A stretch of 64,000 nucleotides of DNA from assembly GCF_014696225.1 (NCBI RefSeq), contig NZ_JACJPV010000007.1, positions 62,001 through 126,000 of the forward strand, given 5' to 3'. Made by a program: the position numbers and the translations under genes. Shown here piece by piece: positions 63,079 to 64,000 of the stretch. The DNA comes from Anabaena sp. FACHB-1237 (GTDB lineage: Bacteria > Cyanobacteriota > Cyanobacteriia > Cyanobacteriales > Nostocaceae). Every line of letters begins with the position of its first letter. Position 1 is the stretch's first letter. The notes under the pieces were generated by a model that saw only the letters and a program-made list of their open reading frames with translations, did not search any database and was not told the DNA's origin.

Positions 63079-63589
63079 TTATTTTTACCTCGTCTAAAAC
63101 CTAGATTGTATTCAAAAGTCAGAATGTCAGTAATTGTAGCATAATTTCACGTCTTGACATAACTTATATATCAAAAGTGTTAAATCCTGCAATAAAACTT
63201 TACAATCTTTGTGCTTTACCCAGGTAAAATCTCTAACTGCTCAAATTTGGTATCATTAATGCCAATGCACAACTTGGAGAATATCATCAAAATCTCAATG
63301 TTCAACACTTTTGCTTTTATACAGCAGTTTCCGTTATTATGAGGTACAGATGTTCATGATAAAACCCTTGTAACACAGGCATCTTGCTTTGTTCATAGTG
63401 TACCTCATGTAGATGGAATGTGCTGTATAAATAAATATAAATAAATATAAATATTAAACATAATTACTTGATTAATGTTAATTATGTTAATTATATTTAT
63501 ATATGTTTTTACATAATAATAAGACTTATGTTAATTTTTAAAATATTATATCTGATTGAACTTAAAAAACATATATCAAAGCTCGTGAT
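63079..63589. other. Intergenic with MITE
   Basis: 511 bp upstream of the nuclease-ParA gene. It contains a MITE family B copy at 63320-63427 and long AT-rich runs near 63428-63560. No gene and no recognised centromere-like (parS) array was seen. Confidence 0.5.
63320..63427 (-). mobile_element. MITE family B, complete copy
   Basis: 108 bp, TACAGCA and TGCTGTA ends and the conserved block CATCTTGC / GCCTGTGTTAC on the opposite strand. It is the best preserved of the B copies in the window. Confidence 0.85.
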
Positions 63590-63994
63590 TTACCAACCTG
63601 ACTCTGAGTTTTGGAAAACGTAAGTGGCTACTTCAATAATTTCTGCCTCGGTTAATTGATTTTTAAATGCAGGCATGGCGTTTTTACCGTTTTGAACTTG
63701 GGTAATAATAGCTGTGATAGGATTAGTTTTATAGTTTTCTAAATATTTTAAAAGTGCTTCTTTATGTAAGTTTTTATATTCAACTAAGATGTTAGCACCT
63801 CCTATATGACAAGAAGCACAGTTATTATTAAAAATGGTTTTGCCAATAGGAGTTTCTGGTACAGGTAGATGAGATGAAGTAATGGTGGATGTTTCTGCTA
63901 AAGCTGGATTAATCAAGGTAAAATTAAATAATAAAGCGATGACTATAGCAAAGTAAGCGATCGCTAACCCAAAAATTGATCTAATAACTCTCAA
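63590..63994 (-). CDS. Cytochrome c6-like c-type cytochrome (5' end at window edge)
   Basis: 134 residues visible, starting at TTG 63994, but the frame is open to the window edge, so the true start may lie beyond it. A signal peptide is present (LAIAYFAIVIALLFNFTLINPALA). The haem motif NNCASCHIGG (C-x-x-C-H) and a Met ligand in AMPAF are in place, and the C-terminus EVATYVFQNSESGW has the family form. Cytochrome c6 carries electrons from cytochrome b6f to photosystem I in the thylakoid lumen. The mature length (about 95 residues) is near the expected value. Confidence 0.88.
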   Translation of the reverse strand: MRVIRSIFGLAIAYFAIVIALLFNFTLINPALAETSTITSSHLPVPETPIGKTIFNNNCASCHIGGANILVEYKNLHKEALLKYLENYKTNPITAIITQVQNGKNAMPAFKNQLTEAEIIEVATYVFQNSESGW

Positions 63995-64000
63995 TAGACT

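Noticed and set aside
1..64000. CRISPR arrays
   Set aside because: No set of regularly spaced 25-40 bp repeats with unique spacers was seen; the tandem arrays found have no spacers and the dispersed repeats are not regularly spaced.

Overview
The window looks like chromosomal DNA from a filamentous, heterocyst-type cyanobacterium (order Nostocales, Anabaena/Dolichospermum-like). The evidence is the AT-rich sequence dotted with GCGATCGC (HIP1) octamers, the clearly cyanobacterial genes (NblS kinase, PxcA/CemA-like protein, Ycf23/DUF561, Ycf19/YggT, cytochrome c6, COP23 proteins, fused ModBC, DUF98 chorismate lyase), and several families of short palindromic or MITE-like repeats. The genus is inferred.

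Layout. 0-5.7 kb: an NrdG-like radical SAM protein, a fused molybdate permease/ATPase, DUF4058, a small paralogue-pair protein and PsiE. 5.7-8.1 kb: a defence-like trio made of a lone BsuBI/PstI-type nuclease domain facing a ParA-like ATPase overlapped by a HEPN ribonuclease-type gene. 8.2-14.2 kb: U32 peptidase/RlhA-like protein, chorismate synthase and an LptD-like DUF3769 protein. 14.25-15.14 kb: a 325-bp tandem repeat. 15.4-18.5 kb: a DUF1565/SLH surface protein and a hypothetical. 18.6-20.9 kb: a possible Yfr1-like small RNA and the arsenosugar genes arsS/arsM. 21.2-22.1 kb: a manganese (yybP-ykoY) riboswitch controlling a TMEM165/Mnx-type Mn exporter. 22.4-32.1 kb: TPR, HD-domain, methyltransferase, luciferase-like, small hypothetical and cysteine synthase genes. 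32.3-46.9 kb: nblS, a 3D-like envelope protein, PxcL, a TpsB outer-membrane transporter, Ycf23, a DegT aminotransferase, FetB-like permease, chorismate lyase, tRNA-Leu(GAG), accC, yggT and a LipM-like transferase. 47-56 kb: a run of eight minus-strand genes, at least seven of them for probable exported proteins (two trypsin-like proteases, two COP23 proteins, a DUF1565 protein, two low-complexity or barrel-like proteins), interrupted by a decayed tnpB. 57-64 kb: a Rieske oxygenase, repeats and pseudogene remnants, then a two-gene ParA/ParB-like cassette whose ParA is fused to an HsdR-type nuclease domain, and a cytochrome c6-like gene cut by the window edge.

Functional themes. Photosynthetic stress control and plastoquinone supply (nblS, pxcL, chorismate lyase, cytochrome c6), metal handling (Mn export, molybdate, arsenic, FetB-like), and cell-surface proteins (SLH, TpsB, secreted protease/COP23 block). 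The least conventional parts are the two ParA-based cassettes. One pairs ParA with HEPN beside a PstI-like nuclease. The other carries a nuclease-ParA fusion, with what looks like an internal start for free ParA, followed by a ParB-like protein. A 40-bp element with a 10-bp direct repeat lies upstream of at least two of the secreted-protein genes and looks like an undescribed operator.

Short repeats are heavily represented. There are three MITE-like families with terminal inverted repeats (called A, B and C below), and hairpins with GATCCCC arms that sit within about 25 bp of a stop codon each time.
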